NCBI GenBank assembly: GCA_900553035.1
Contig: USCC01000005.1
Span: 1 to 44,358, forward strand
Length of the DNA: 44,358 nucleotides
Direction of reading: 5' to 3'
Source: an uncultured Rhodospirillaceae bacterium
Lineage (GTDB): Bacteria; Pseudomonadota; Alphaproteobacteria; CAAGCB01; CAG-977
The notes beneath the pieces are model-generated. The model was not told the DNA's origin. It ran no database searches and was given only the letters and a program-made list of their open reading frames with translations. Of the stretch, positions 23,700-31,082 are shown piece by piece; within the stretch, counting starts at the first letter, position 1, and every line of letters starts with the position of its first letter. Position numbers and translations under genes: made by a program.

Positions 23700-24569
23700 A
23701 TGTTATTAAAACGTTTTAAATTCATTTGCTGGAGCATCTTAGGCGTCGCTGCCTTTTATTTTTCATTTAATTTCTGGGATATGCTTCTCGGAAGCATGAT
23801 CTGGGAAATGTACTTCAAGCTTCCGACACCGCTGTTCATCCTGATTACATTTTTCCTGATCATGTTTCTGTGCCGCGCGATGGGATGTCTGTTTTTCATG
23901 CCCAAACCGCATCTTAAGGCAATTCTGGACAATGGTGAGGCCGAGCCTTCTCTGTCTCAGATGATTCTCCGGTCGTTCTCCCTTCCCTTTTTAAAGCGGA
24001 CGGGGATGTATGTGTTGCTGATTGCGGCAGAGCTGATCCTGCGCCTCGTGTCCATCCTCCTTTTCATGTACATCCTGGATCATACCTACTTCTTATGGGA
24101 ATCCATCATCCGGAAATCGTCCCTGCTGGTTCTGGCGAGCTGGGCAATTCTGGCTTTCCTGGTCATGGAACTTCCCTGGTACTTCCTGTTTTACAAGACG
24201 TCTTTCGGCGGACGGCCGAACCGTTCCCGCGAATACTGGTTCGGGTTCAAGGTGTTTCTCCTGGTTCTGGGTATTTTTGTCATACGCACCGTTCTGGAAA
24301 ACATCCTTTTCATCACGGACGTCGCCGCCAATCAGGAACCGCCCCTGTACAAGCAGGTTCTGTTTGATCTGCTGTTCATCGGGCTGTGTATCGGGCTGTG
24401 GTATCTGATGTACCGGGCGAAATGCTGCTGTGTTTCCCGTTGTCCCATTTGCGCGAAAATCGGGCAGTTTTTCCACAGATGCCGCTGCGACACGCCCGCC
24501 GTGGAACCCAAAGACGAAACAGAAGAAAAACCCGTTACGCAAAAGGTTTCCGACTCCGGAAAAGAATAA
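23700..24569 (+). CDS. Multi-pass membrane protein with Cys-rich tail, function unknown
   Basis: A 289-residue protein from the ATG at 23700 (MLLKRFKF). An earlier start at 23622 is open but lacks a ribosome binding site. About six membrane segments are visible, among them FICWSILGVAAFYFSFNF, LFILITFFLIMFLC, VLLIAAELILRLVSILLFMY, SLLVLASWAILAFLVM, VFLLVLGIFVIRTVL and LLFIGLCIGLWYLMY. After the last one comes a short cysteine cluster (AKCCCVSRCPICAKIG then HRCRCD, eight Cys) and an acidic/Lys tail. The cluster would face the cytoplasm if the positive-inside rule applies. No family recognised. It follows pyrG on the same strand and is closed by a strong terminator. Confidence 0.65.
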   Translation: MLLKRFKFICWSILGVAAFYFSFNFWDMLLGSMIWEMYFKLPTPLFILITFFLIMFLCRAMGCLFFMPKPHLKAILDNGEAEPSLSQMILRSFSLPFLKRTGMYVLLIAAELILRLVSILLFMYILDHTYFLWESIIRKSSLLVLASWAILAFLVMELPWYFLFYKTSFGGRPNRSREYWFGFKVFLLVLGIFVIRTVLENILFITDVAANQEPPLYKQVLFDLLFIGLCIGLWYLMYRAKCCCVSRCPICAKIGQFFHRCRCDTPAVEPKDETEEKPVTQKVSDSGKE

Positions 24570-24591
24570 AAGGATTTTCCGTTTCCGACTG

Positions 24592-24624
24592 AAAACGCCG
24601 CTTCAGATAAAGCGGCGTTTTTCA
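24592..24624 (+). terminator. Intrinsic terminator (convergent with hydE)
   Basis: Stem AAAACGCCGCTT / AAAGCGGCGTTTT with a short loop and a T run on the plus strand. The A run on the other side lets it serve hydE too. Confidence 0.88.
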
Positions 24625-24635
24625 TATTCTGTTTT

Positions 24636-25718
24636 TCATTGAGGCGGCGCTGGCGTCCTTCCCTTCAGGTAATCGCCGTGAAAGCCGTATCCTTCGGAAA
24701 CGGAACGGCCGATCGACCGGATTTTCATTGCAATATCGGAACGGTAGACGGCGGGTTCACTGTCGGTTCCCGGCTTTCCCGGATACAGGATGTAAAGCTT
24801 CCTGTATTCGGCTTCGGTCACATTCGGCATGATGACGTTGGCGCCTCCCTGAAGAGCCATCAGGCGCCCCTCCGGATGCAGCGCTTCCATCGCCGTCGTC
24901 GCGGGAATATTAATATCCGGCAGAAGCAGGCGCAGGACCGCCATAACACGCAGGGACAGCTTCAGCGTTCCCCCCGCTTCCGCCCCCAGAGGCGTGTCGG
25001 GATGCGGGATAAAGGGCCCGATCCCCACCATATCCGCCTTTATATCCTTAAAGAACAGAATGTCATCCGCAATCGATTCAAGAGACTGTCCCGGAAGCCC
25101 GACCAGCGACCCCGTCCCGACCTCATAGCCGAGCGTCCTTAAATCGTCCAGACAGCGCACTCGGTTTTCCCAGCTCATTCCCGGATCCAGGCGGTGATAA
25201 AGATCCCTGTCCGTCGTTTCAATCCGAAGCAGGTAGCGGTCTGCTCCGGCATCCCGGAAGGCTTTGTACTCCTCAAACGTTTTTTCACCGATGCTCAGCG
25301 TCAGAGCCAGATCCATGGCTTTGATGCCACGGATGATTTCCGTCATCCGTTCGACCGTGTAGTATGGGTCTTCCCCGGATTGAAGCACGATTGTCCTGTA
25401 ACCGCACGCACGGGCTTTTCCAACCAGATCAAGAATCCGTTCCGGCGGCAGGCGGTAACGTTCCGCCCGAAGATTGTCCCGCCTCAATCCGCAGTACATG
25501 CAGTTCCGGCGGCAGCGGTTTGAAAACTCGATCAGCCCTCTCAAATGAATTTCATCACCGACATACCGGCGGCGGACATCGTCAGCGGCCTTTAAAAGCG
25601 CGTCGTGCCGGGTGTCCTCCGAAAGCAGGGCGACGATCTCTTCCTTTGAAAGGGAATGAATCGTTTTGGCGTCTGTCAGGAAATCAGTCATGTTTTTTCC
25701 AATACCGTCTTTTTTCAT
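24636..25718 (-). CDS. hydE: [FeFe]-hydrogenase H-cluster maturase HydE
   Basis: A radical-SAM protein of 360 residues. The SAM cluster is Cys69, Cys73, Cys76 (CRRNCMYCG), preceded by the family motif VGDEIHLRGLIEFSN and followed by LRRDNLRAERYRL. Other HydE-like blocks are TIVLQSGEDPYYT, IETTDRDLYHRLDPG, GTGSLVGLPGQSLESIADD and GIGPFIPHPDTPLG. HydE helps build the diiron subcluster of [FeFe] hydrogenase. Biotin synthase and PylB are near relatives, but the YCGLRRDN and FIPHPDTPLG signatures favour HydE. The start at 25718 is supported by AGGA 8 bases upstream. hydF, hydG and a hydrogenase are not in the window. Its presence points to an anaerobic lifestyle. Confidence 0.85.
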   Translation of the reverse strand: MKKDGIGKNMTDFLTDAKTIHSLSKEEIVALLSEDTRHDALLKAADDVRRRYVGDEIHLRGLIEFSNRCRRNCMYCGLRRDNLRAERYRLPPERILDLVGKARACGYRTIVLQSGEDPYYTVERMTEIIRGIKAMDLALTLSIGEKTFEEYKAFRDAGADRYLLRIETTDRDLYHRLDPGMSWENRVRCLDDLRTLGYEVGTGSLVGLPGQSLESIADDILFFKDIKADMVGIGPFIPHPDTPLGAEAGGTLKLSLRVMAVLRLLLPDINIPATTAMEALHPEGRLMALQGGANVIMPNVTEAEYRKLYILYPGKPGTDSEPAVYRSDIAMKIRSIGRSVSEGYGFHGDYLKGRTPAPPQ

Positions 25719-26065
25719 AACATATCCTGAAAGCGCTGTTTAAGGAATGGGAAATCCGGCGGCGGCGCGATATTATACAGCTTCGGGATTCGCACGGGCC
25801 TTCTGGGAAAAATGAAAAAGCGGAATATTAAAAAAATATATGCCTTCCTGTTCTTAAATAAACGATATGTTTTTTTTCAGATATTGATGAATTTTTAAAA
25901 TCAATCAATCCGAATTTTGATTTATACTTTTCGGCGCGCATTACTCGTAAAACGGCACATTTATCCCGAAAAAAGCGGCAAGACGCAAACGTTCTTATCA
26001 TCCGGAAAAAACATGCTAAGATGTCCTCAGAAAAAAGTCTTCAGCACGGCTTCCGGAGGTGAAAA
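25719..26065. other. AT-rich intergenic region between hydE and nfo
   Basis: A 347-base divergent spacer, clearly AT-richer than its surroundings between about 25810 and 25925. It must hold the hydE and nfo promoters. A candidate -10 TAAGAT lies near 26017 on the plus strand, but the -35 is not convincing. No gene or structured RNA recognised. Confidence 0.4.
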
Positions 26066-26908
26066 GTGCTCCACATCGGCTGTCATCTGTCATCGGGCAA
26101 AGGATTCCGGCATATGGGACAGGAAGCCTTGTCGATCAAGGCCGACACATTCCAGTTTTTCACCCGGAATCCGCGCGGCAGCAAAGCCAAAAAAGTTGAC
26201 GCGGATGATGCCGCGGCTCTGGCCGCTCTTGTCAAAAAGCATGATTTTACCCCGCTTCTGGCGCATGCGCCCTATACGCTGAATGCCTCTTCCGCCGATT
26301 CGGGGCTGAGAGATTTCGCACGTCGGGTCATGGCCGAAGACATTAACGTTCTGGAGGCCCATCTGCCCGGAAACATGTACAATTTTCACCCCGGAAGCCA
26401 TGTGGGGCAAGGTGTTGAAGCCGGCATCGGCTTTATTGCCGATCTTTTGAACGACATCCTCCGTCCCGAACAGAAGACTCTGGTTCTTCTGGAAACAATG
26501 TCCGGCAAGGGAAGTGAAATCGGGCGGACGTTTGAAGAACTGCAGATGATTCTCGAACGCGTACATCTCCGGGAAAAAATGGGAGTCTGTCTGGATACCT
26601 GCCATGTTTTTTCGGCCGGATACGACATTGTCGGCCGTCTGGACGGTATTCTGGAACATTTCGACGCCGTCATCGGACTGGATCGTCTGAAAGCCGTCCA
26701 CCTGAATGACAGTATGATGCCCTTCGGCGCGCACAAAGACCGTCATGAAAAAATCGGATCGGGGAGAATCGGCCGGGAAGCCCTGATTCGTTTTATTAAT
26801 CATCCCCGGCTCTGCCACCTGCCATTTTATCTGGAAACGCCGAACGATGTCGCGGGATATGCCCGCGAAATCCGCATGTTGCGCCGGGCGTATGCACCGA
26901 AAAAATGA
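26066..26908 (+). CDS. nfo: Deoxyribonuclease IV (endonuclease IV)
   Basis: An AP endonuclease that cuts 5' to abasic sites in base-excision repair. The protein has 280 residues. The start is GTG at 26066, decided by the strong GGAGGTGA 4 bases upstream and by the protein opening LHIGCHLSSGKGF. The trinuclear zinc ligands can be followed: LLAHAPY (His), FHPGSH (His), LLETMSGKG (Glu), CLDTCHVFSAGYD (Asp and His), VHLNDS (His), KDRHEKIGSG (Asp and His), YLETP (Glu). Everything expected is present. It is a single gene, divergent from hydE. Confidence 0.95.
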   Translation: MLHIGCHLSSGKGFRHMGQEALSIKADTFQFFTRNPRGSKAKKVDADDAAALAALVKKHDFTPLLAHAPYTLNASSADSGLRDFARRVMAEDINVLEAHLPGNMYNFHPGSHVGQGVEAGIGFIADLLNDILRPEQKTLVLLETMSGKGSEIGRTFEELQMILERVHLREKMGVCLDTCHVFSAGYDIVGRLDGILEHFDAVIGLDRLKAVHLNDSMMPFGAHKDRHEKIGSGRIGREALIRFINHPRLCHLPFYLETPNDVAGYAREIRMLRRAYAPKK

Positions 26909-27391
26909 CCGCCGCGTCCGCCGGGGTTTCTCTGAAAAGCGGACACCGCCCGATTCGATTCATTTTCTAGGAACAGGCGATATGTCTTTCCGTCCAAAGT
27001 GCTGTCAGACACGCCTTTAAAAAGTGGAGAATACCGTCGCGGGGAAGACCCGTTCTTCTAAAAGGTGGGAGCGTCTTTTCTTGTCGTCTTTGTGAAAAGA
27101 GGCTCAATCCCGCACAAAAATGAACAAAAAATAGACGCTCCCTGTCAGGAGAATGCCTGTTGTTGAAAAAGAAGGCCGGTGAAAGCTTTCTCTCCCCTCC
27201 CGGACAGATAACCGAAAGGGTCTAACAAGAAGCGATATTCCCCTAACAGAATATACATTTGCATATTTTAGATTGCACTTCAACAGAAATAAACAATCTT
27301 CCACAGCTTTTCAGAATTATCCACAGGCCGGGGCGGTTCCGGAAGGGCTGAAAAGCCCGGAAAAATAGGGTTTCGTATCAAAAGGTTATGT
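26909..27391. other. Long intergenic region with a DnaA-box-like site
   Basis: About 480 bases without a credible gene. The right third is AT-rich (27220-27300) and contains one perfect TTATCCACA (27318-27326) with a weaker TCTTCCACA about 20 bases before it. These resemble DnaA boxes, but the pair is too few for an origin. A GGGCT-GAAA-AGCCC hairpin lies at 27345-27358. No known RNA gene recognised. Confidence 0.4.
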
Positions 27392-27420
27392 TTGGATTAT
27401 CCCGAAAAATACCTTATAAT
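27392..27420 (+). promoter_or_regulatory. Sigma-70-like promoter of the coiled-coil/kinase pair
   Basis: TTGGAT (27392-27397), 17 bases, TATAAT (27415-27420). The start point should be near 27427. GGAGA follows and the ATG is at 27449. Confidence 0.65.
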
Positions 27421-27448
27421 AAGGCCGTAAGCAGCAAAGGAGACCGTT

Positions 27449-27721
27449 ATGGGTAAAAAAATTTCCAAGAAAGAGAAAAAAGAGATTGTCGAAAGCGTTT
27501 TAAAGGAACAGAAAAAATTATTGAAAAAAATTATGGGATTGAAGGACTTCTGTCTCGACAACATTCTTGCCCTGGAACCGCTCCTGCATGCCGAACATGA
27601 CACCTCGGCCGTGGAAGAACGCATGGTCAGGTTTGAAGAACTGCTTGATATTCTTGATATTTTTTCTACGGTCGCTGCAGATGAAATCCCCGAAGATGTT
27701 ATTGTCGAGCGCTGTAAATGA
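27449..27721 (+). CDS. Small coiled-coil protein, function unknown
   Basis: A 90-residue protein. The N-terminal third is extremely Lys/Glu-rich and helical (GKKISKKEKKEIVESVLKE, then QKKLLKKIMGL), followed by a hydrophobic-acidic helical part (FCLDNILALEPLLHAEHD, FEELLDILDIFSTVAADEI). There is no signal peptide or membrane helix. AAAGGAGA precedes the ATG at good spacing and there is a fine promoter, so expression is likely. Its stop overlaps the start of the P-loop kinase gene by four bases (ATGA), which implies translational coupling and possibly a physical partnership. No family recognised. Confidence 0.7.
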   Translation: MGKKISKKEKKEIVESVLKEQKKLLKKIMGLKDFCLDNILALEPLLHAEHDTSAVEERMVRFEELLDILDIFSTVAADEIPEDVIVERCK

Positions 27722-28260
27722 TGGAAAAAAACGCCCGAAATGAAATTGTCTATCTTGTGGGATTGCCCTGTTCCGGGAAATCAACCTATATCCGCGAACA
27801 TTACACGAATCATGCCGTCATATCGAACGACGCCATTGTTGAAGAGTATGCTTCGGCTCGGGGTATTGATTACGGAACGGCATGGAGTGCCCTGGATTAC
27901 AAGGCCGTTGCTGCCGAATGCCGCCGTCGTTTTAACAAGGCCGTCCGCGAAGGGCGCCCTGTTGTCATTGACAATACGAACATGACGGTTTCATCGCGCC
28001 GCCTGTACGAAGCGGCCGGTTATGACAAAAAAGCCGTTATTTTTGAAATCGACGAAGCGGAACGCCTGCGCCGTACGGAAAAACGCGCGGCGGAAACAGG
28101 AAAACGAATTCCCGAAGACGCCATACGCAAAATGAAAAGCCTTTACGTTGCTCCTGCCGCGGCGGAAGGTTTTGTCAGCATTGTTTCCGCGAATAAAGAA
28201 AAAAGCGATCGGAATCTCCGGACGAATCTTCTCGCACAGCGGCTTCGAAAAGGACGCTAG
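27718..28260 (+). CDS. P-loop kinase of the polynucleotide-kinase type (AAA_33)
   Basis: A 180-residue protein with Walker A GLPCSGKST (residues about 15-23), a short AVISNDAIVEEY segment where the T4 Pnk-type fold carries the catalytic aspartate (SND), and VVIDNTNMTVSSRR, the DNTN motif typical of this group. A lid helix with RRTEKRAAETGKRIPED follows, and then a C-terminal basic tail. These proteins phosphorylate 5'-OH ends of nucleic acid or small substrates, and specificity cannot be read from sequence. No phosphatase or ligase domain is attached. It is the second gene of a coupled pair. It converges on sufE, and the two stop codons share the palindrome CTAG. Confidence 0.82.
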   Translation: MMEKNARNEIVYLVGLPCSGKSTYIREHYTNHAVISNDAIVEEYASARGIDYGTAWSALDYKAVAAECRRRFNKAVREGRPVVIDNTNMTVSSRRLYEAAGYDKKAVIFEIDEAERLRRTEKRAAETGKRIPEDAIRKMKSLYVAPAAAEGFVSIVSANKEKSDRNLRTNLLAQRLRKGR

Positions 28261-28664
28261 CCCGCTCTGTGCGCTGCCGCGTCGGATTTGATTCGTTCAA
28301 CCATGGCAAAAAATCCGTTCCGCCGAGTCGGACTCAGGTGGCTGTCCAAGCCGAGCTGTCTGAAAATGCTTTCCACATCTGTTTTTAAAATTTCATCCGG
28401 CGTCCGACCCGACAGAATAATCTGCAAAACGGCGATCAGGCCGCGGACGATATGCGCGTCGCTGTCTGCCGTAAATGTCAGAATGCCGTTGTCTTCCGTT
28501 GTTTTCAGCCATACCTGGCTCATGCACCCTTCCACTTTGGTGTGATCGTTCTTATCGGCTTCGGCCATGGGAGGAAGCTCTTTTCCAAGCTCGATCAGAT
28601 AACCGTAGCGCTCTTCCCAATCGCCCAAAAAAGAGAAATTTTCAATCAGTTCCGAAACGTCCAT
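28257..28664 (-). CDS. sufE: SufE-family sulfur acceptor
   Basis: Takes persulfide sulfur from the SufS cysteine desulfurase during Fe-S cluster assembly. The protein has 135 residues from the start at 28664 (MDVSELIENFSFLGDWEERYGYLIELGK, seen as MDVSELIENF and DWEERYGYLIELGKELP). AAGGA lies 7 bases upstream, which favours it over the ATG at 28679. The active cysteine is Cys47 in KVEGCMSQVWL. The helical FIRQLGLDSHLSPTRRNG-like end matches the family. No other suf gene is adjacent. A sulfur-transfer protein is in keeping with the several Fe-S radical-SAM proteins in this window. Confidence 0.92.
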   Translation of the reverse strand: MDVSELIENFSFLGDWEERYGYLIELGKELPPMAEADKNDHTKVEGCMSQVWLKTTEDNGILTFTADSDAHIVRGLIAVLQIILSGRTPDEILKTDVESIFRQLGLDSHLSPTRRNGFFAMVERIKSDAAAHRAG

Positions 28665-28916
28665 TGCTTTTCCTTTCACGGCTCCCCATGGCCTCTTTGC
28701 TCATATAGCCCATTTCGCCCCCGGTTTCAAGCCGCGCCCTTCCCGACCCTGCCGGGACCGACGAAAGCTAAGCGGCGCATTCACATCCTGTTGTTTCACA
28801 TACCTCTTTTCCGAACGGATTCGGATGCCGATTCTTTCAATACGGCGAACAGGAAATACCGGAGAACGACTCCCTACCGGGAACAGCGTTCCTAAATCAA
28901 GTCCCCCGCTACACCA
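28665..28916. other. Intergenic region upstream of sufE and the tandem array
   Basis: About 250 bases with no credible gene. The last part, from about 28860, grades into the degenerate first copy of the array. The CCTAAATC...CTACACCA end near 28890-28916 recalls a tRNA-like 3' end by eye only; no cloverleaf could be drawn. Confidence 0.35.
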
Positions 28917-29996
28917 AGGAAACACAGATGCCTTTTAACACCATCGCCGGTCGGGTTGGAGGGAACCGCTTTCAATCAGAGACTCGGCTATAGCAACGAA
29001 ACAAAGTGCTATAAAAAAGCACATCACATCAAGGCTGACCTTCCAAGCAATCCTTTTCGGGAAGAAAAAACGGATGCATTTTAATACCGCCGCCGACCGG
29101 ATGCGCCGCAGATGATAGCGCCGTTTCAATCAGAGAATCGGCAACGGAAGCTTGAGAAGCCGTGAACACATCAGGACTAACCTTCCAAGTAATCCTTTTC
29201 AGGAAGAAAAAACAGATGCATTTTGATACTGCCGCCGACCGAATCCACCGAAGACGAGACGGGGAAAGCTGTTTCAATCAAAGAATCGGCAACGGAGGCT
29301 TGAGAAGCCGCAGACACATCAGGACTAACCTTCCAAGTAATCCTTTTCAGGAAGAAAAAACAGATGCATTTTGATACTGTTGCCGACCGAATCCACCGAA
29401 GACGAGACGGGGAAAGCTGTTTCAATCAAAGAATCGGCAACGGAGGCTTGAGAAGCCGCAGACACATCAGGATTGACCTTCCAAGTAATCCTTTTCAGGA
29501 AGAAAAAACAGATGCATTTTGATACTGTTGCCGACCGAATCCACCGAAGACGAGACGGGGAAAGCTGTTTCAATCAAAGAATCGGCAACGGAGGCTTGAG
29601 AAGCCGCAGACACATCAGGATTGACCTTCCAAGTAATCCTTTTCGGGAAGAAAGAACAGATGCCTTTTAATACCGCCGCCGACCGGATGCGCCGCAGATG
29701 ATAGCGCCGTTTCAATCAGAGAATCGGCAACGGAAGCTTGAGAAGCCGTGAACACATCAGGACTAACCTTCCAAGTAATCCTTTTCAGGAAGAAAAAACA
29801 GATGCATTTTGATACTGCCGCCGACCGAATCCACCGAAGACGAGACGGGGAAAGCTGTTTCAATCAAAGAATCGGCAACGGAGGCTTGAGAAGCCGCAGA
29901 CACATCAGGATTGACCTTCCAAGCAATCCTTTTCGGGAAGAAAGAACAAATGCATTTTAGCGTCGTCACCGACCGAATCCACCAAGGTCGGCTGAA
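28917..29996. repeat. Non-coding tandem array of 142- and 148-bp units
   Basis: Taking GAAGAAAAAAC as the phase marker, units begin at 29061, 29203, 29351, 29499, 29647 and 29789, with a partial one at 29937. Their lengths are 142, 148, 148, 148, 142, 148. Two subtypes alternate: A, with GCGCCGCAGATGATAGC, and B, with CCACCGAAGACGAGACGG, in the order A-B-B-B-A-B. A degenerate copy (about 28917-29060) leads in. Each unit carries CTTCC...GGAAG and GGCTT-GAG-AAGCC inverted repeats, and most carry one or two GAATC sites. Both unit lengths are 1 modulo 3, so no reading frame persists. The overlapping ~82-codon minus-strand frames are thus by-products, not genes. Confidence 0.9.
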
Positions 29997-30044
29997 AAAG
30001 GTTCATCCACGCCGGAAAAGATAAAATTTTATTGAAGCGGGTTT

Positions 30045-31058
30045 TCAGCGGGCACGGGAAGCCATATGAACACGATGGTACGGCACGCCGGCGTTCATAA
30101 GACTCGTTTTCTGCACCGGAAGAGGACGCGTCACATTGACATATGCCTCCATAGCCAAAGGAAGCTTATATTCGGGAAGCGTCTCGATTGTCTTGTCACA
30201 CCGCCCGCCGAAACGGCGGTAGCAGGCCTTGGCATAATCATCAAGCCATGCCTTGTTTTCATTCGAAACTCCGCCATATTCCGGCGTATTCAAAACCGGA
30301 AGCACATCCTTCATGTAATTCTTCCCGTCTATCCGGCAAATCCATGAAGACATATCGGTATTGGACAGGTCGCCGTATTCCGGGAAATATCCATCCCCAT
30401 ATCAAAAACATGGCTTAAATGGTCAATCATCTGGCGTTCGTACATGGGTTTCAGGGAAGAGCCGAACCATCCCAGAGCCGCCGACTGAAGAGCATCCGAC
30501 AAACCGTCCTTCTTCATTTTCCGCGCGAAAATATCCGCAATCGGCCTGTAATTCAGAACGATCGCATTCCATGCTCTGGCATTGCCGTTCCGCTTCATTT
30601 CATCCGCAACGCCCAGAGAACACGCCACCGCGTCCGCCTCGGCCAACTGCAGTCCGAACCGAATAGACCCCAAGCCGCACCTCCGCCGTCTGATTCGCCC
30701 GCTGCCCGGCATGGCGCGCTTCATGGACAAGCGTTGTCAGCTGACGGTCAAAAGTACTGTTCCGCGACAGGCAGATCGTTTTCGATGCGGCCTCAAAAGA
30801 ACCGTTCACGCCGCTGGTTCCCTGTGTCATCCGGACAATCGTTCCATTTTTCGAGGCTTCTTCCAGAATCGCTTTGCCCAGAGGACTTTTTTCGGCGATC
30901 TCGTTGATCATATCCGTCATCAGAAAGATATCTTCCTTTTTCCCGCGCAAACGCAGAGGAACGTCCAGCTTCTGCAAAGCCAGCTGTTCCCTCGAAGCCT
31001 GGCGGATAAAAGGATTCACCTGGCGGAATGCGTCCGAAAGAGACCGGGATAAAGTCAT
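30045..31058 (-). pseudogene. Third metallopeptidase-like paralogue, broken by two frameshifts
   Basis: The region reads as three consecutive frames. The first (31058 to about 30670) holds the start MTLSRSLSDAFRQ, the INEIAEKSPLGKAILEEA block and TTLVHEARHAGQ. The second (about 30670 to 30390) holds LAEADAVACSLGV, ALGWFGSSLKPMYERQM and HVFDMGMDI. The third (about 30390 to 30045) holds MSSWICRIDGKNYMKDVLP and the WLDDYAKACYRRFG end. Joined, they line up throughout with the two intact genes upstream. Single-base shifts near 30670 and 30390 would restore one open frame of about 335 residues. Decay is therefore recent, or these are sequencing errors. It starts 24 bases after the neighbouring paralogue and runs towards the tandem array. 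Confidence 0.8.
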
Positions 31059-31082
31059 TTTCTCTTCCTTTCTCTGAAAGAG

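Noticed and set aside
27300..27330. Replication origin
   Set aside because: Only one perfect and one imperfect DnaA box; no typical origin neighbours such as hemE, parAB, dnaA or gidAB.
28880..28920. tRNA or tmRNA 3' end (CTACACCA)
   Set aside because: No T-arm GGTTCGA-like sequence, no anticodon arm and no matching acceptor strand upstream.
29029..29969. Series of overlapping ~82-codon open frames on the minus strand that resemble one another
   Set aside because: They are made by the 142/148-bp tandem units. Both lengths shift the frame each unit and no ribosome binding site or protein family is associated.
28917..29996. CRISPR array
   Set aside because: Units are about 145 bp with no short-repeat/unique-spacer structure; the whole unit is repeated. 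No cas gene is near.
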